Numbered from the stretch's first letter, positions 22,401 to 33,453 are shown. The stretch is 64,000 nucleotides of DNA from Vesta saturnalis (GCA_036346205.1 JARFJB010001987.1:2521001-2585000), one strand, 5' to 3'. A program made the numbers and translations. The notes: generated by a model from the sequence alone, not told the origin.

Positions 22401-22743
22401 TCTAAAATCACAATGGCACTTCTTAATTTTAGCTTTGCAAATGTCTAGTTTTTATATTCCAGACCTTGAAGTAAGTGCTTTACCAACTAGAAGTTAAGTT
22501 ACCACAGCACTGTAATAATTTAACATATGTAGTTAAAATTAAAATCATAAATTACACATTGTTTTCACTGTACAATAACAGTTGCAATTATTATTAATCA
22601 AAAACTATTTATTTAATACATCTTTAATTGGTATGTCAAGTTTATATTTGTGAATGCTTTTATCAATTTCAAATTGAAGTGTTTCGCAAATTTGCACTTA
22701 CATCATAATTTGATTAAATTTTGTTAAATTCGCTCTTTGATTA
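22401..22743. other. Unassigned, possibly Penelope 5' remnant
   Basis: No open frame or domain. It lies between two stretches with Penelope similarity and may be upstream Penelope sequence. Confidence 0.35.
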
Positions 22744-22816
22744 TGATGTTTTCACTGTTAACCTTCATCCATTAGAGTGTGTTCTGATTCATCATCTTCA
22801 AGACAGCTTCGTGATA
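22744..22816 (-). repeat. Penelope fragment, copy C
   Basis: TTTTCACTGTTAACCTTCATC with GTGTTCTGATTCATCATC closely matches 21866-21925 of copy B. It is cut by the next transposon at TA 22815-22816. Confidence 0.65.
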
Positions 22817-23394
22817 AAGGGTGGCCCACTCTCAACACAGGATTCGATAACAAGAGAGCTACTCCGATTATAGAATACGAATAAAAGCCATGTCGTGTAG
22901 GAACTCCGGAGCTACATTTTCAAAATAGTGACAATTGTACAAGGTGTCCCGAAAGAAAGAGGCAATACAAAATGTTATTCTCTTCCAGTTTATATCATTT
23001 CCTTTTTGTATTCTTCACTCAAAAGCAGTCTATTATTGTTAAGGCAACTTAATCGAAAAGTTCTTGAGATAGTTGACTTATTATCTGAGACCTAAACCTA
23101 CTCTAAAGCTTTAATCATAGTTCAAAGTTACAAACAGGAAAGTTTGACATTTAGTACAGGGTGTGTAAAATGAAGCTAAATATCGAGATACCCTTGAAAC
23201 CACATTAAAGCCCTGCAAGTCACTTAAGATAAATGAAAACCTGTATTTTGTTTTACGTAGTTGACTAGATTTCTTTATTTAGATTTTAATGATACAAGGG
23301 TTCCCTATACCAATCTTTTCAATTTTTGCCGAAAATACCATGTCTAAGTTTCAAAGTTAAATGGGCTCGTCCCGTGCACTGGAAAATTTTAATC
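22817..23394 (+). repeat. Left long terminal inverted repeat
   Basis: Pairs with 25561-26163 in reverse complement, including the GGCCCACTCTCAACACAGGA, ACTCGTCCC.TGCACTGGAA and TTTTTG.CGAAAAT blocks. Moderate divergence indicates some age. Confidence 0.9.
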
Positions 23395-23580
23395 TCGTAT
23401 GCTTAGAAAACAACTGACTCTGAGTAGTAATATTTATTATTACATAAATTTATTAACCTAGTAAGTAAAATAATAAACCAAAAATTATTTTAAAAATTGT
23501 TCAAAAAGTCCGTCCGCTCATCCATTCAAGTCGTCAGTCGCTTTTGAAACGATTTGACTACATTATTTATCATTCCTCTG

Positions 23581-24065
23581 CTAATTCCTATAAACACGTT
23601 CCGAATTATTTCCTTTATCTTTTCTTTGGTGGTGGGTGAAGTTTGCTAAACGATTGATTTGACGTAGCCCAAAGGAAAAAGTCTGGACTTGTGATGTAGG
23701 AACTCTTGTTAAAGTTCTTGCGAAGAAATATGTCCCAATTAATTTTTGTCCTATTATTCCTGTCCATATATTAAGCGGCCATCTGCTTTGATTTTCCAGA
23801 TGGATAACTAAATGCGGACTTTCTGTGTCGTGATAGTGAAAATTACACCTATGTGGTGTGAAACATACATTCATCAGAAAAAAGCACGAACTTAAAAAAT
23901 CACGATCATCTTCCAATTCGGCTAGGGTCCACTCACAGAATTCCATCCTTAAATGTAAGTCCACGGGGTATAGTTTTGGATACAGCAGATGTCGGTAAGG
24001 ATGAAACTTTTGACTTCGTAATATTTTTGAAATGACTGGCCTACTTATATCAAATTACCGATTTA
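23581..24065 (-). pseudogene. Tc1/mariner-like transposase, catalytic-core fragment
   Basis: Minus-strand reading gives SVISKILRSQKFHPYRHLLY, then the open frame 23964-23581 with RMEFCEWTLAELEDDRDFL. FSDECMF, holding the first catalytic Asp-Glu, is in a neighbouring frame near 23885. TPHRCNFHYHDTESPHLV, NIWTGIIGQKLIGTYFF and QVQTFSFGLRQI then follow. This is the order of arthropod Tc1/mariner-superfamily transposases ('FCEW', 'SDE..F', 'NVW.GI....IGP.FF'). At least one frameshift lies at the SDE motif. The C-terminal core beyond 23581, with the last two acidic residues, is not recognised before the TIR. A live protein would excise and insert the element at TA. Confidence 0.78.
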
Positions 24066-25280
24066 TTGTGCGATGACTAATATTTGGTCATAGCTTGTAG
24101 TGAGATTATCTACATTATTTGCAGATTTATTTAATTCCCTTTTAGCGTAAGCAACATATAATGATGTGGTTGAAGAGGTTTAAAAAATTTTATAAATTAA
24201 TGGGTGTTAAATGTTCTCATAACATATCGTTAACCTAACTCGAGATACAACCCGATCACCATTAATAATGCCTTTGTCCCAGTCGGTAGTTTAAAGTAGG
24301 GCGGTTCATTCTTTTGGTTTGCTTAATTACCACGATTTATGCTGTGTTATTTCCACTTAACATCAATAGAAAAAAACTGCAATGTAGCACTAATAAAAAT
24401 GATCTCGGACGCCAAGTTATTTTTTAATTATGCTCGGAATAACTAAACCGAGGTTTACAATAAAAATTTTATCAAAATGTAAAAAATAAAAAAAAACACA
24501 AACTGTGTTTATTAACAGTTAAATTTAGAATTATATAAAATATATCTTAAAAACTTATTGTAATAGCCTTAAATTACTAAATTATGGATATAAATACCTG
24601 TTCGAAAAATTTTGTACACAAACTTTTTAATAACCTCTTTGCACCAATATTGCGCAATATCTCGAAATAACAATGCTGTACGTTGTAAACCTCACCAAAA
24701 TGGAATTTTATTTCTTATAAATTTTTCTTCATGAAATTTTGAATTCAATATTTATTGCATTCTCTCGAAAGTTTAAATAAAAAATTGTGATTAAAATTTA
24801 GATCTGCATTGAATGCAAAATTGCAATCATACAATGAAAGCGTACGTAAAAGTAGAATTAAAGGTGGAAAAAATAAAATAAAAGGCCAATCAAGGTGTCA
24901 ATCAAAGTGCCTGCAAAGAGCAAATGTTTTAATTTTAATATAAAACCACTTAAATATTTCTTACCGTTAAATCAATGGCACTTTTCACAAAATTTAGGTG
25001 GAAACCCTTAAGGCTTCCTAAACAACACAACATTCATCAAGAAGTGAAAAAATGGACGCTTTGAATATCTGGTGATATATCGGTGCGCGAAAAAATTTGC
25101 GCAAAGAATTAAGTCAACGATATAGAACTATAAACCCCTACAAAGATATGCACTTAAGTTACACCAAAATGCAAATTAAGTTGCCTACCACATACTTATA
25201 ATTCAATAATTAAAAACTTTTTTCTTATATTTACAACTAAATGAACGAAGAACATAAATTACTGTATATTTTAATACAAC
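24066..25280. other. Unexplained 1.2 kb inside the transposon
   Basis: AT-rich, without open frames of note, and it separates the DNA-binding and catalytic parts of the transposase. Possibly an inserted non-coding element or an intron-sized remnant. I found no clear ends. Confidence 0.5.
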
Positions 25281-25556
25281 TCAAAATGGGTTGTTACAAA
25301 CACTACTGGTGTTTTTGAACCTTTCTAGGAACCTCTCCATATCTCTACGATCGGGACGTTGGCTGTCAGGAAACTTGGCGGCATGTATACTTTCAGCCAT
25401 AAAACAATTCTGGTTACATTCTCCAAATAATAAATCATACCAACTTGCTCGTGTGGGGCTCATTTTGAAACGGAACTGTTTACTTTGAAAAAAAATGTTT
25501 AGAGAATTCGACATACAAGACCCTTGGATACTATTTGGATTCAGTTGTTTTCTCAC
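25281..25556 (-). pseudogene. Transposase N-terminal HTH fragment (DUF4817-like)
   Basis: The minus-strand frame contains KMSPTRASWYDLLFGECNQN, then CFMAESIHAAKFPDSQRPDR, RDMERFLERFKNTSSVCNN. The 'GEC..N...A...Y...FP.R..P......ERF..TGSV' pattern is the helix-turn-helix that starts many arthropod Tc1/mariner-like transposases. I would start the protein at or near the internal MSPTRAS, not the upstream MRKQLNP, because similarity begins there. It should read on into the catalytic part, but 1.2 kb intervenes. It binds the TIRs in an active element. Confidence 0.75.
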
Positions 25557-25560
25557 ATTG

Positions 25561-26163
25561 AATTAAAATTTTCCAGTGCATGGGACGAGTCCATTCAATC
25601 TAAAAACTTAATTATCGCATTTTCGACAAAAATTGAAGAAGTAACCTAGTGTCGTTAAAATCTAAATAAAAAATCTACTCAACCACGCAAAAGAAAAGAT
25701 AGGTTTTCATTTAAGTTAAGTGACCTTCAGCGCTTTAATGTGGTTACAAGGGTACCTCGATTTTTAATTTCACTTTGCACACCCTGTACATTTAAACAAA
25801 AATGTCAAACTTTATTATTAGTAACTTTGAACTAGCTTTAGAGCAGGTTTAGCTTTGCAATATTAAGTCAATTATCTCAGGAACTGTTTCTGAAGATTTT
25901 TCGAATAAGTCGCCCAAACAATAATTCATTTGTTTTGATTTAACACTACAAAAATGGAAAAATATATAGGGTGTTCCATTTAAATGAATTTCAAAGAAAC
26001 AATATTTTGTATTGTCACTTTTTTCAACACACTTTGTACAATTGTCACTATTTTAAAAAATGTAGAAGGGAGCTCCTACACGACATAGCTTTTATTCGAA
26101 ATTGATATTTGGAGTAGTTAGTTCTCTTGTTATCGAATCCTGTGTTGAGAGTGGGCCACCCTG
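25561..26163 (-). repeat. Right long terminal inverted repeat
   Basis: Reverse-complement partner of 22817-23394; it ends CCACCCTG followed by TA. Confidence 0.9.
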
Positions 26164-26443
26164 TAAATAATTTATTAAACATCTAGCTATTCTTAAATAA
26201 AACAAAATAAAACAGAATTAGATTGTGTATAAATAGAATTAGTTTGTTACGTGTTTATCGCGAATAACGTGTATTTTCGATAATTTCCTTTACTTTATCT
26301 AATGAATGAACTAATTAGTTAGATCTAAATAAATATTTCCGTATTCGTTGGTGGAATGTTTTTAATTTCGTACCTCAAAAATTATTTTTCACATCTCTAC
26401 AGTTAAACTAATTTATTTAACGTACACATCTTTTTTATTCCTT
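26164..26443. other. Unassigned AT-rich spacer
   Basis: Nothing recognised between the Tc1-like element and the palindrome. Confidence 0.6.
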
Positions 26444-28486
26444 TATAGATATAAGTTGCGCCATCTCGAAGATTTAGGGTCATTTAATAAAGTTTTGAAA
26501 AGGAATCTTGTTTTAAAAGACAACAATGGGATATCTGTAAAATTTATTTATCATAATTTGGTTTTAACATTCTTATCTAGTTTGAATAGTTTTGACAGGT
26601 TTGCAATATTGCTTTTGTTAGGGCGTTGTTCCTGATCTTTCTTTTACTTAAGACGCCATTTTTCCGATGAGGAGATTGATCTTCAAGAAAAATTTTTCCT
26701 TCCGTTTATAAGATGTTTAAGCATCGTTTCTTTGGAAAATTTTTCATATAAGGTAATGGTTTTTGGTATAAAACCTTACTGACGCTTTACAAGCGGATTT
26801 TATTGAAATTTTCAATCTTCACATCCTCTGGCACTTTCGCACGATTACTTAAATTTATAACATAGGTCTGTTGAAACGAAATCATCGCTATCGGCTCTAA
26901 ACATCTAAAAAGAGCGCCTTGATACCGGCGAAATAAACAGCTATTCTTTATTTATATACATAACTAACAAATTGGAATTCACTACCGATCACCTTCGTAC
27001 CTTTTCCTACTGGAATGCTGGCTCTTAACTACCGATTAGCTGTCTTGGTTCCACAAAGTAACTACCACCTTCGAAACACGAAGGGCATTTACAGTTTGGT
27101 AATTCTTCATCAAAGGTCAGAATTCTTTATTATTCAATATACACAGGATTTATGTAATGAACAGTGTATTGCTAAAATTAGTACAACAGAGTTAGGTTAC
27201 ATTTGGGGGTTTAACCTTATATTACTTACCTGTAACAAAAATTTATCATTTATAATAACATGCTTTTACTGGAGGCTAAAGTGGTTGAATAATTTAGAGT
27301 TTGATTTGTTCAATTTGTAATTTCTTTCTACATACAAAAAGAAAGAAAGAAAAAAACCACACCTATTATTCACTGTGACGTTTGACCTATTTAGTTCGCT
27401 ACCTTCACACGGTAGTTGCGCGTTGAAGCTCCTGTTTGTAAAATACATTATATACAGGGTGGAACAGATATCGAGGTCGTATGAATTACAGTCATTGTTT
27501 GAAACTGTATATATATATTTATATTCAAATTTAGAATTTCTGTAACTTTTCTGTACTTTGTCTTTCCTTAATATTAATTATTTGTCATTACGGATAATTT
27601 TGTTCAGAGCAGGTTTTGCTGTAATAAAAATTTCTGTACTATTGAATGTCTTGCTGCCATTCTATGCCTTGCACTGAACAGACTATCCAGATATTTCTAT
27701 TTAATACCACTTCTTAAGGGTTTTAATAAAATTCAAGAAACCGAAATTAAAATCATTGGGGATTTAAATTCTATTTTGTGAAACGTAGGCAAGCCGTTTC
27801 AAAAATTAAGCACTACTATTTTCATTGTGGATCTATTTTAGATCGCACTTTATGGGTTACTTTCGCCCTTTCGGCTGCGATTTGTAAGTACTACAACCGT
27901 CGGCAGCGGCACAATTAACGAAACTTTTCTTTTACATTTAGGGTTCGATTAACGAACTAAATACATTTAGTTTTTTTTTTATTCTTTGTGGGCATCTGCG
28001 ACGGCTCACCACTTGCCATCGTCAGGGCTGAATTATAATTATGTTGTAAGTTAAGATTGTTATGAATACTTTGGGGGAAAACTAGCATAGTATCATATTT
28101 GTTTACGTTCGATATTTATTCGACAAGTATTAATTTGAGTTTAAATTAAATTAAATAAACGATTACTGTGTGGTTGTTCGGGTAAAAGTTTGTCTCTCTT
28201 TTAAATTGTTTCCTTTTTTTTTTTTGGAGCACTACCTGTTTCAGGTTTTACAGGGCCTGCCCTACTCTACTCCTCTTTTCCTTTTTCTTTCCTTTTCTCC
28301 CCTTTCCTGACTAAAACCTGTGGCGCCTATCCTTTAGTGGCTATCTAACCACGTCAACACCATTGTAGCAACCCTCCAAAACCCCACGCATCCAAGTGCT
28401 CTGCGGTCAAACGACCGTACGCAGGAGCTTAGTCGAGTGCACTTTCAAAAAAAAAATGTTTACATGCAGGTTAGACATGTAGCAAG
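26444..28486 (+). repeat. Left palindrome arm, lacking the two intron-like segments
   Basis: It reads CATCCTCTGGCACTTTCGC (26822-26840) and CATCTAAAAAGAGCGCC (26901-26917), where the right arm has 52- and 50-bp extra segments. If the arm was made from RNA, that RNA ran left to right here. The open frame at 27015-27320 is not kept in the other arm, which carries a 2-base difference in its GGTTCCA run. Confidence 0.85.
28205..28445 (-). repeat. LINE 3'-tail-like segment inside left arm
   Basis: In minus orientation it has GCGTGGGGTTTTGGAGGGTT, GTGGTTAGATAGCCACTAAA, GGTTTTAGTCAGGAAAGG and AGTGCTCCAAAAAAAA. This resembles 3' untranslated regions of R1-type LINEs ('ggttttagt' runs before the A tail). 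The same segment is mirrored at 29030-29250. Identification is by general likeness only. Confidence 0.4.
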
Positions 28487-28987
28487 TTGGCTTTAAACGT
28501 TTTTCTAATTCGGTGTATCTAAGTACTCTTAAACGCATCGTTTGTAATGCGTTTATAAGCATCGTTTCGGGTAACTTTTCGGGTGTCTTTTCTGGTATAA
28601 CAATATTTTGACATGTGTTGGTTAGATCCAGGTTAGATATTTAATCAAAAATTCAAGAATAAAATTACTATGTATTCATAGGTATGGTTTTATGATTTTT
28701 TTCAGATAATATTTTAAGAGAATATATGATTAAATCATATTTTGCAAAAGTATACAATATGTTTTCATTTTTTATAAAATAATTCAATGGGATGCAACTA
28801 CATTATTATCTGATGGACCTCTTCTTCGATACTTGAATGAAAATTGAATTATGAACCTAATTTATTACGAAACTGTTAATGAGTTTAAGTGTATTGATCA
28901 GTTTTAATCGTTTAAATGATTCAAGTTTTCTGTAAACATAAATATATGTGTTCCTTGCGCTGTAACAGAATGAATAAAGCAATGAGT
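28487..28987. other. Palindrome spacer (loop)
   Basis: About 500 bp of unpaired sequence between the arms, AT-rich. It includes a short repeated GCATCGTTT motif. No gene is seen. Confidence 0.7.
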
Positions 28988-30424
28988 TGCTACATGTCTA
29001 ACCAGCATGTAAACATTTTTTTGAAAGTGCACTCGACTAAACTCCTGCGTACGGTCGTTTGACCGCAGAGCACTTGGATGCGTGGGGTTTTGGAGGGTTG
29101 CTACAAGGTTGTTGACGTGGTTAGATAGCCACTAAAGGATAGGCGCCACAGGTTTTAGTCAGGAAAGGGAGAAAAGGAAAGAAAAGGAAAAGAGGAGTAG
29201 AGTAGGGCAGGCCCTGTAAAACCTGAAACAGGTAGTGCTCCAAAAAAAAAGGAAACAATTTAAAAGAGAGACAAACTTTTACCCGAACAACCAAACAGTA
29301 ACCGTTTATTTAATTTAATTTAAAACTCACATTAATACTTGTCGAATAAATATCGAACGTAAACAATAATGATACTATGCTAGTTTTCCCCCAAAGTATT
29401 CATAACAATCTTAACTAACAAAATAATTATAATTCAGCCCTGACGATGGCAAGTGGTGAGCCGTCGCAGATGCCCACCAGCCGAAAGGGCGAAAGTAACC
29501 CATAAAGTGCGATCTAAAATAGATCCACAATGAAAATAGTAGTGCTTAATTTTTTGAAACGGCTTGCCTACGTTTCACAAAATAGAATTTAAATCCCCAA
29601 TGATTTTGATTTCGGTTTCTTGAATTTTATTAAAACCCTTAAGAAATGGTATTAAATAGAAATATCGGGATAGTCTGTTCAGTGCAAGGCATAGAATTGC
29701 AGCAAGACATTCAATAGTACAGAAATTTTTATTACAGCAAAACCTGCTCTGAACAAAATTATCCGTAATGACAATTAATTTATATTAATGAAAGACAAAG
29801 TACAGAAAAGTTACAGAAATTCTAAATTTGAATATAAATATATATACAGTTTCAAACAATGACTGTAATTCATACGACCTCGATATCTGTTCCACCCTGT
29901 ATATAATGTATTTTAAAACAGGAGCTTCAACGCGCAACTACCGTGCGAAGGTAGTGAACTAAGTAGGTCAACGTCCCAGTGAATAATAGGTGTGTTTTTT
30001 TCTTCTTTTGTATGCAGAAAGAAATTACAAATTGAACAAATCAAACTCTAAATTATTCAACCACTTTAGCCTCCAGTAAAAGCATGTTATTATAAATGAT
30101 AAATTTTGTTACACGTAAGTGCATAAGGTTAAACACCGAATGTAACTTAACTCTGTTGTACTGATTTTAGCAATACACTGTTCATTACACAAATCCTGTG
30201 TATATTGAATAATAAAGAATTCTGACCTTTGATGAAGAATTACCAAACTGTAAATGCCCTTCGTGTTTCGAAGGTGGTAGTTACTTGGAACCAAAACAGC
30301 TAATCAGTAGCTAAGAGCCAGCATTCCAGTAGGAATAGGTACGGAGGTGATCGGTAGTGGATTTCAATTTGCTAGTTATGTATATAAATAAAGAATAGCT
30401 GGTTATTTCGCCGGTATCAAGGCG

Positions 30425-30474
30425 CTGAAAGTGATACAAGTAAGTACGTTACTAATTACCTTATACAAGCATAC
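30425..30474 (-). other. Intron-like segment 2 (50 bp)
   Basis: On the minus strand it starts GTATGCTTGT and ends ATCACTTTCAG. The flanks AAAGAG and CGCCTTGATACC are fused in the left arm as AAAGAGCGCCTTGATACC (26908-26925). The putative exon between the two segments is 83 bp. Confidence 0.7.
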
Positions 30475-30557
30475 CTCTTTTAGATGTTTAGAGCCGATAG
30501 CGATGATTTCGTTTCAACAGACCTATGTTATAAATTTAATTAATCGTGCGAAAGTGC

Positions 30558-30609
30558 CTAAATGAAAGAATCGATTTACTAAAAGTTGTCGAACATGTGT
30601 TAAACTTAC
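30558..30609 (-). other. Intron-like segment 1 (52 bp)
   Basis: On the minus strand it starts GTAAGTTTAA and ends TTTCATTTAG, with good donor and acceptor sequences. The flanks CCTCGG and GCACTTTCGC join directly in the left arm (CCTCTG then GCACTTTCGC at 26826-26840). Length is typical for the shortest insect introns. There is no short direct repeat at the junction as a transposon insertion would leave. Confidence 0.7.
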
Positions 30610-31010
30610 CCGAGGATATGAAGATTGAGAATTTCAATAAGATCCGCTTGTAAAGCGTCAGTAAGGTTTTATACCAAAACCATTACCTTATATGAAAAAT
30701 TTTCCAAAGAAACGATGTTTAAACATCTTATAAACGGAAGGAAAAATTTTCTTGAAGATCAATCTCCCCATCGGAAAATAGCGTGTTAAGTAAAAGAAAG
30801 ATCAGGAACAACGCCCTAACAAAAGCAATATTGCAAACCTGTCAAAACTATTCAAACTAGATAAGAATGTTAAAACCAAATTTTGATAAATAAATTTTGC
30901 AGATATCCCATTGTTGTCTTTTAAAAACAAGATACCTTTTCAAACTTTATTAAATGACCCTAAATCTTCGAGATGGCGCAACTTGTTTAAATACCAAATT
31001 TATATCTATA

Positions 31011-32797
31011 CTTCTCCAATTGGGACCCTCGTCGCTACGCTCCTCGGGCCCCAAACCTGGATGCGTGCGCCAATACAGTGACTTAACAAAACTTGTGTTT
31101 TAATATACTATTATCAAAGTGTGATATTAATATCAGGCTTATAATTGCGTTTTCAACTTTTATATTTGATAAACTTATTTTGACATCTTAATTAATGCTT
31201 AAAGATATTAACGTTTACAGCGGACGATATTCGTAACTCATACCGAAACGTATAAATTTATATAAAGATAAATAAAAAATCAAATTTCCATTTGTATAGA
31301 AACAATGAATTTAAAACGTTAGAGTTTTAGCAAACCCGTATCATCAAAAGGAGAATAATATTTGCTTTATTGATTTAGTATCGTAAAATAACCGAAAAGC
31401 GATTATACAACAAAAATATGAAACGAATCAAAACAAAATCTGTAACAGATCATTACACCTTCATTGAGACATTGATACGGTAGATGACAGTAGTTATAAA
31501 CTTTTAAATATAATAGAATCGTACCTTGCTTTGAATGTGCTGAATTAGTGGTTAATTTAAAGCAGTATCCGTAAAATTATAAGAGATTAAAGGTATGTTA
31601 TTTATTTTAATGAACTTGTGTGCGAATGAATTGCTTAACAACGTAGTAGCTTTGGTTGTATTATTTTTGCAATGCTTTCTTACGACCCTATTTCATCCAA
31701 TTTTAGTAATGTTTAATAATAATTATTGTAACTATAAAGGCGCATCTTAACATTGAGTGAAATATGTTACGAGTGAATTATTTCTCACGAAATGCTAATT
31801 TCCCTGTATGGTCGTATATAATTTGCTACTGTATTTTGTGAAAGTACGCAAATAATTGGGTTTTTGAAAAAAAAATTTTTTTAATAAATGGAAAGATCAT
31901 ATACACGTTTTATAACAAAACTGTTTTTAGTTTTTTTTTCGCTCTAATTCAAAAGTTATATTACATTAAAAATACATTTTTGAACCCAGTACCGGAAACA
32001 CGCCGAAAGGTCCCGAACAAACCAGACCGCGTATGACGCCAAAATATTTATTTTTACTCATCGTAGCATACAGCTGATACAGTGCTTTACTTTCAATCGA
32101 TTAAATTTTGTTATTATCGTCAATATATTGAAAATACATCAAACATATCAAACCTTAAAGATTATCGTGCTTTTATAATAATATAGTAATTAATAATTAT
32201 TTATAATAAATAGAAATCGATAATAAAATTCCCGAATCATAACATCATAGTCAAAAAATTTCTATGGATAATTTAAAACGATTAAATAATAAATTTGTAC
32301 TCGCTTATTGATTGGTTTCCGTTTAATTTAGTATTTTATATTTTAATTACGCGCTAGGTTATGTACTATAGGAAATTGAAATTTTAAAAGTGTATATAAA
32401 GGTGGTTCTTCCGTTGTTATAATGTCATTTAAATAATTCTCATGATTTGATGTTTTTTTAGCTGAAAGAAGACATGAAGAATTATATTTACTGTACTACA
32501 GTGGGAATTGCAGCAAAAATTGAAGTTGATGCAGTTCCGCACAAGTTTAGTTGTCAACCTAACCATAAACTTTACCTCACATGACTAAACAAAGATAGCT
32601 ATTATAAATAATGTTTTTACACTAAATTTCGGATATTTTTAGTCAATTTTTATTATTATTACTATTTATTTAGCTTGCTATTCTACAGTTTGTACTAGCC
32701 ACTTATCAAAAAAAAGAACACATTAAATATATCAAAATAGACAAAGTGCGGGTGATAAACAAATATCTAAGATAACATAAATCCACAAATAATACAA
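31011..32797. other. Unassigned sequence
   Basis: Starts with a short GC-rich stretch (GGGACCCTCGTCGCTACGCT then CCTCGGGCCCC near 31022-31052) directly at the palindrome edge. The rest is AT-rich and without open frames or recognisable element parts. Confidence 0.55.
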
Positions 32798-33062
32798 TTA
32801 TGTCACGGTTACTAGTGAGCTAAAATGCTCTTCCAGGGAATAATATGAATTGTTCACAAGTAGACTTTTTATTGTTGTTTTGAAGAGTGAACTTTTTAGA
32901 GAACGAATATTTTGAGGCAAATGATTGTATATTTTATGAGGTAAACTTCCATATTTTTGTGACTTTGTTAAACAGAAGTAGGTTAAATATAATTTGTCTT
33001 TGTTTCTTGTATCATGGTTGTGAAAAGTTTGGTGAGTAACTGGTAAATTATTATTGTGAATG
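32798..33062 (-). pseudogene. Non-LTR retrotransposon ORF2 C-terminal end
   Basis: One minus-strand frame reads LPVTHQTFHNHDTRNKDKLY, then LTYFCLTKSQKYGSLPHKIY, NHLPQNIRSLKSSLFKTTIK, SLLVNNSYYSLEEHFSS to a stop near 32798. The series 'H..DTRNK', 'LTKSQ', 'G..KIYNHLP..I', 'FK...K..LL...YS.EE' is the usual C-terminus of Jockey/CR1-superfamily LINE proteins. Only the last 85-90 codons remain, as expected of a 5'-truncated copy, and the frame is still open. I did not find the poly(A) tail or target duplication with confidence. The clade within the superfamily is not settled. Confidence 0.7.
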
Positions 33063-33437
33063 TAAGTTACGCATGCATTGATAAAACAACAGGTAATGTT
33101 AAAATTTTAAGCAATTTAAAAATGTGTCGGCAATTTACTTGTAGAAGCCGTTGACACTATTCAGAATTAATTTAACATTATGACGTCCCAAACATGCCGA
33201 TCAATCGGAGCGCGTTTGTAGTCGCGTGATTTTATCAATTTTAAATTGCTTACAATAAGTCAAAAAAAAGTTTTTAAAAGTTTTTTGCATCAACTATTAA
33301 TATAATTTATGGTAAAGCTTTAAAATACATAAAAAACAATGGATACATTTTTTTTTCAATAACCCAATTAAGTAAATGTCAAATATTAACGTTAATTATA
33401 ACCTACTGCAGTGTTACAACCTTAACTAACCACTCGT

Positions 33438-33453
33438 CCCACGTTGGGCGTCA
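33438..33453 (-). other. Candidate tRNA primer-binding site
   Basis: Minus strand reads TGACGCCCAACGTGGG, close to the TGGCGCCCAACGTGGG type of lysine-tRNA primer site seen in gypsy-group elements. It would place the end of an LTR just to the right (about 33454). Confidence 0.45.

Larger units (their letters stand above)
22817..26163 (-). mobile_element. Tc1/mariner-like transposon with TIRs of about 0.6 kb
   Basis: The ends (AAGGGTGGCCCACTCTCAAC at left; complement of CAGGGTGGCCCACTCTCAAC at right) are flanked by TA at 22815-22816 and 26164-26165. This fits a TA target duplication. The inverted similarity runs about 578 bp on the left and 603 bp on the right. A broken transposase lies inside on the minus strand, in two parts separated by about 1.2 kb of unexplained sequence. 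Confidence 0.85.
26444..31010. repeat. Large palindrome (inverted repeat), arms about 2.0 kb, spacer about 0.5 kb
   Basis: The left arm 26444-28486 and right arm 28988-31010 are reverse complements with frequent small substitutions but long identical stretches. For example, TTGCGCCATCTCGAAGATTT, GGCAAGTGGTGAGCCGTCGC and GGACGGT-type blocks are found in mirror image. Three larger differences exist. Two GT...AG segments (52 and 50 bp) are present only in the right arm, and a 110-bp stretch (27878-27987) is present only in the left arm. A 17-bp difference lies at the outermost edge. No transposase, clear target duplication or conserved open frame was found. RNA read through it would fold into a long hairpin. 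Confidence 0.95.
28988..31010 (-). repeat. Right palindrome arm, with two intron-like segments
   Basis: Reverse-complement partner of the left arm. In minus orientation (31010 towards 28988) it carries two short segments with full splice-site consensus that the left arm lacks. This suggests that the arm is or was transcribed on the minus strand. Confidence 0.85.

Noticed and set aside
27015..27320. 101-codon frame in the left palindrome arm and its 61-codon relative in the right arm (30109-30294)
   Set aside because: A 2-base difference in the GGTTCCA run and scattered changes break the frame between arms, so there is no sign of protein conservation.
26444..31010. Palindrome as an ordinary long-TIR DNA transposon
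   Set aside because: No transposase in the spacer, no target duplication at the edges that I can see, and arms differ by exact GT-AG segments, which TIR maintenance would not predict. Not fully excluded.
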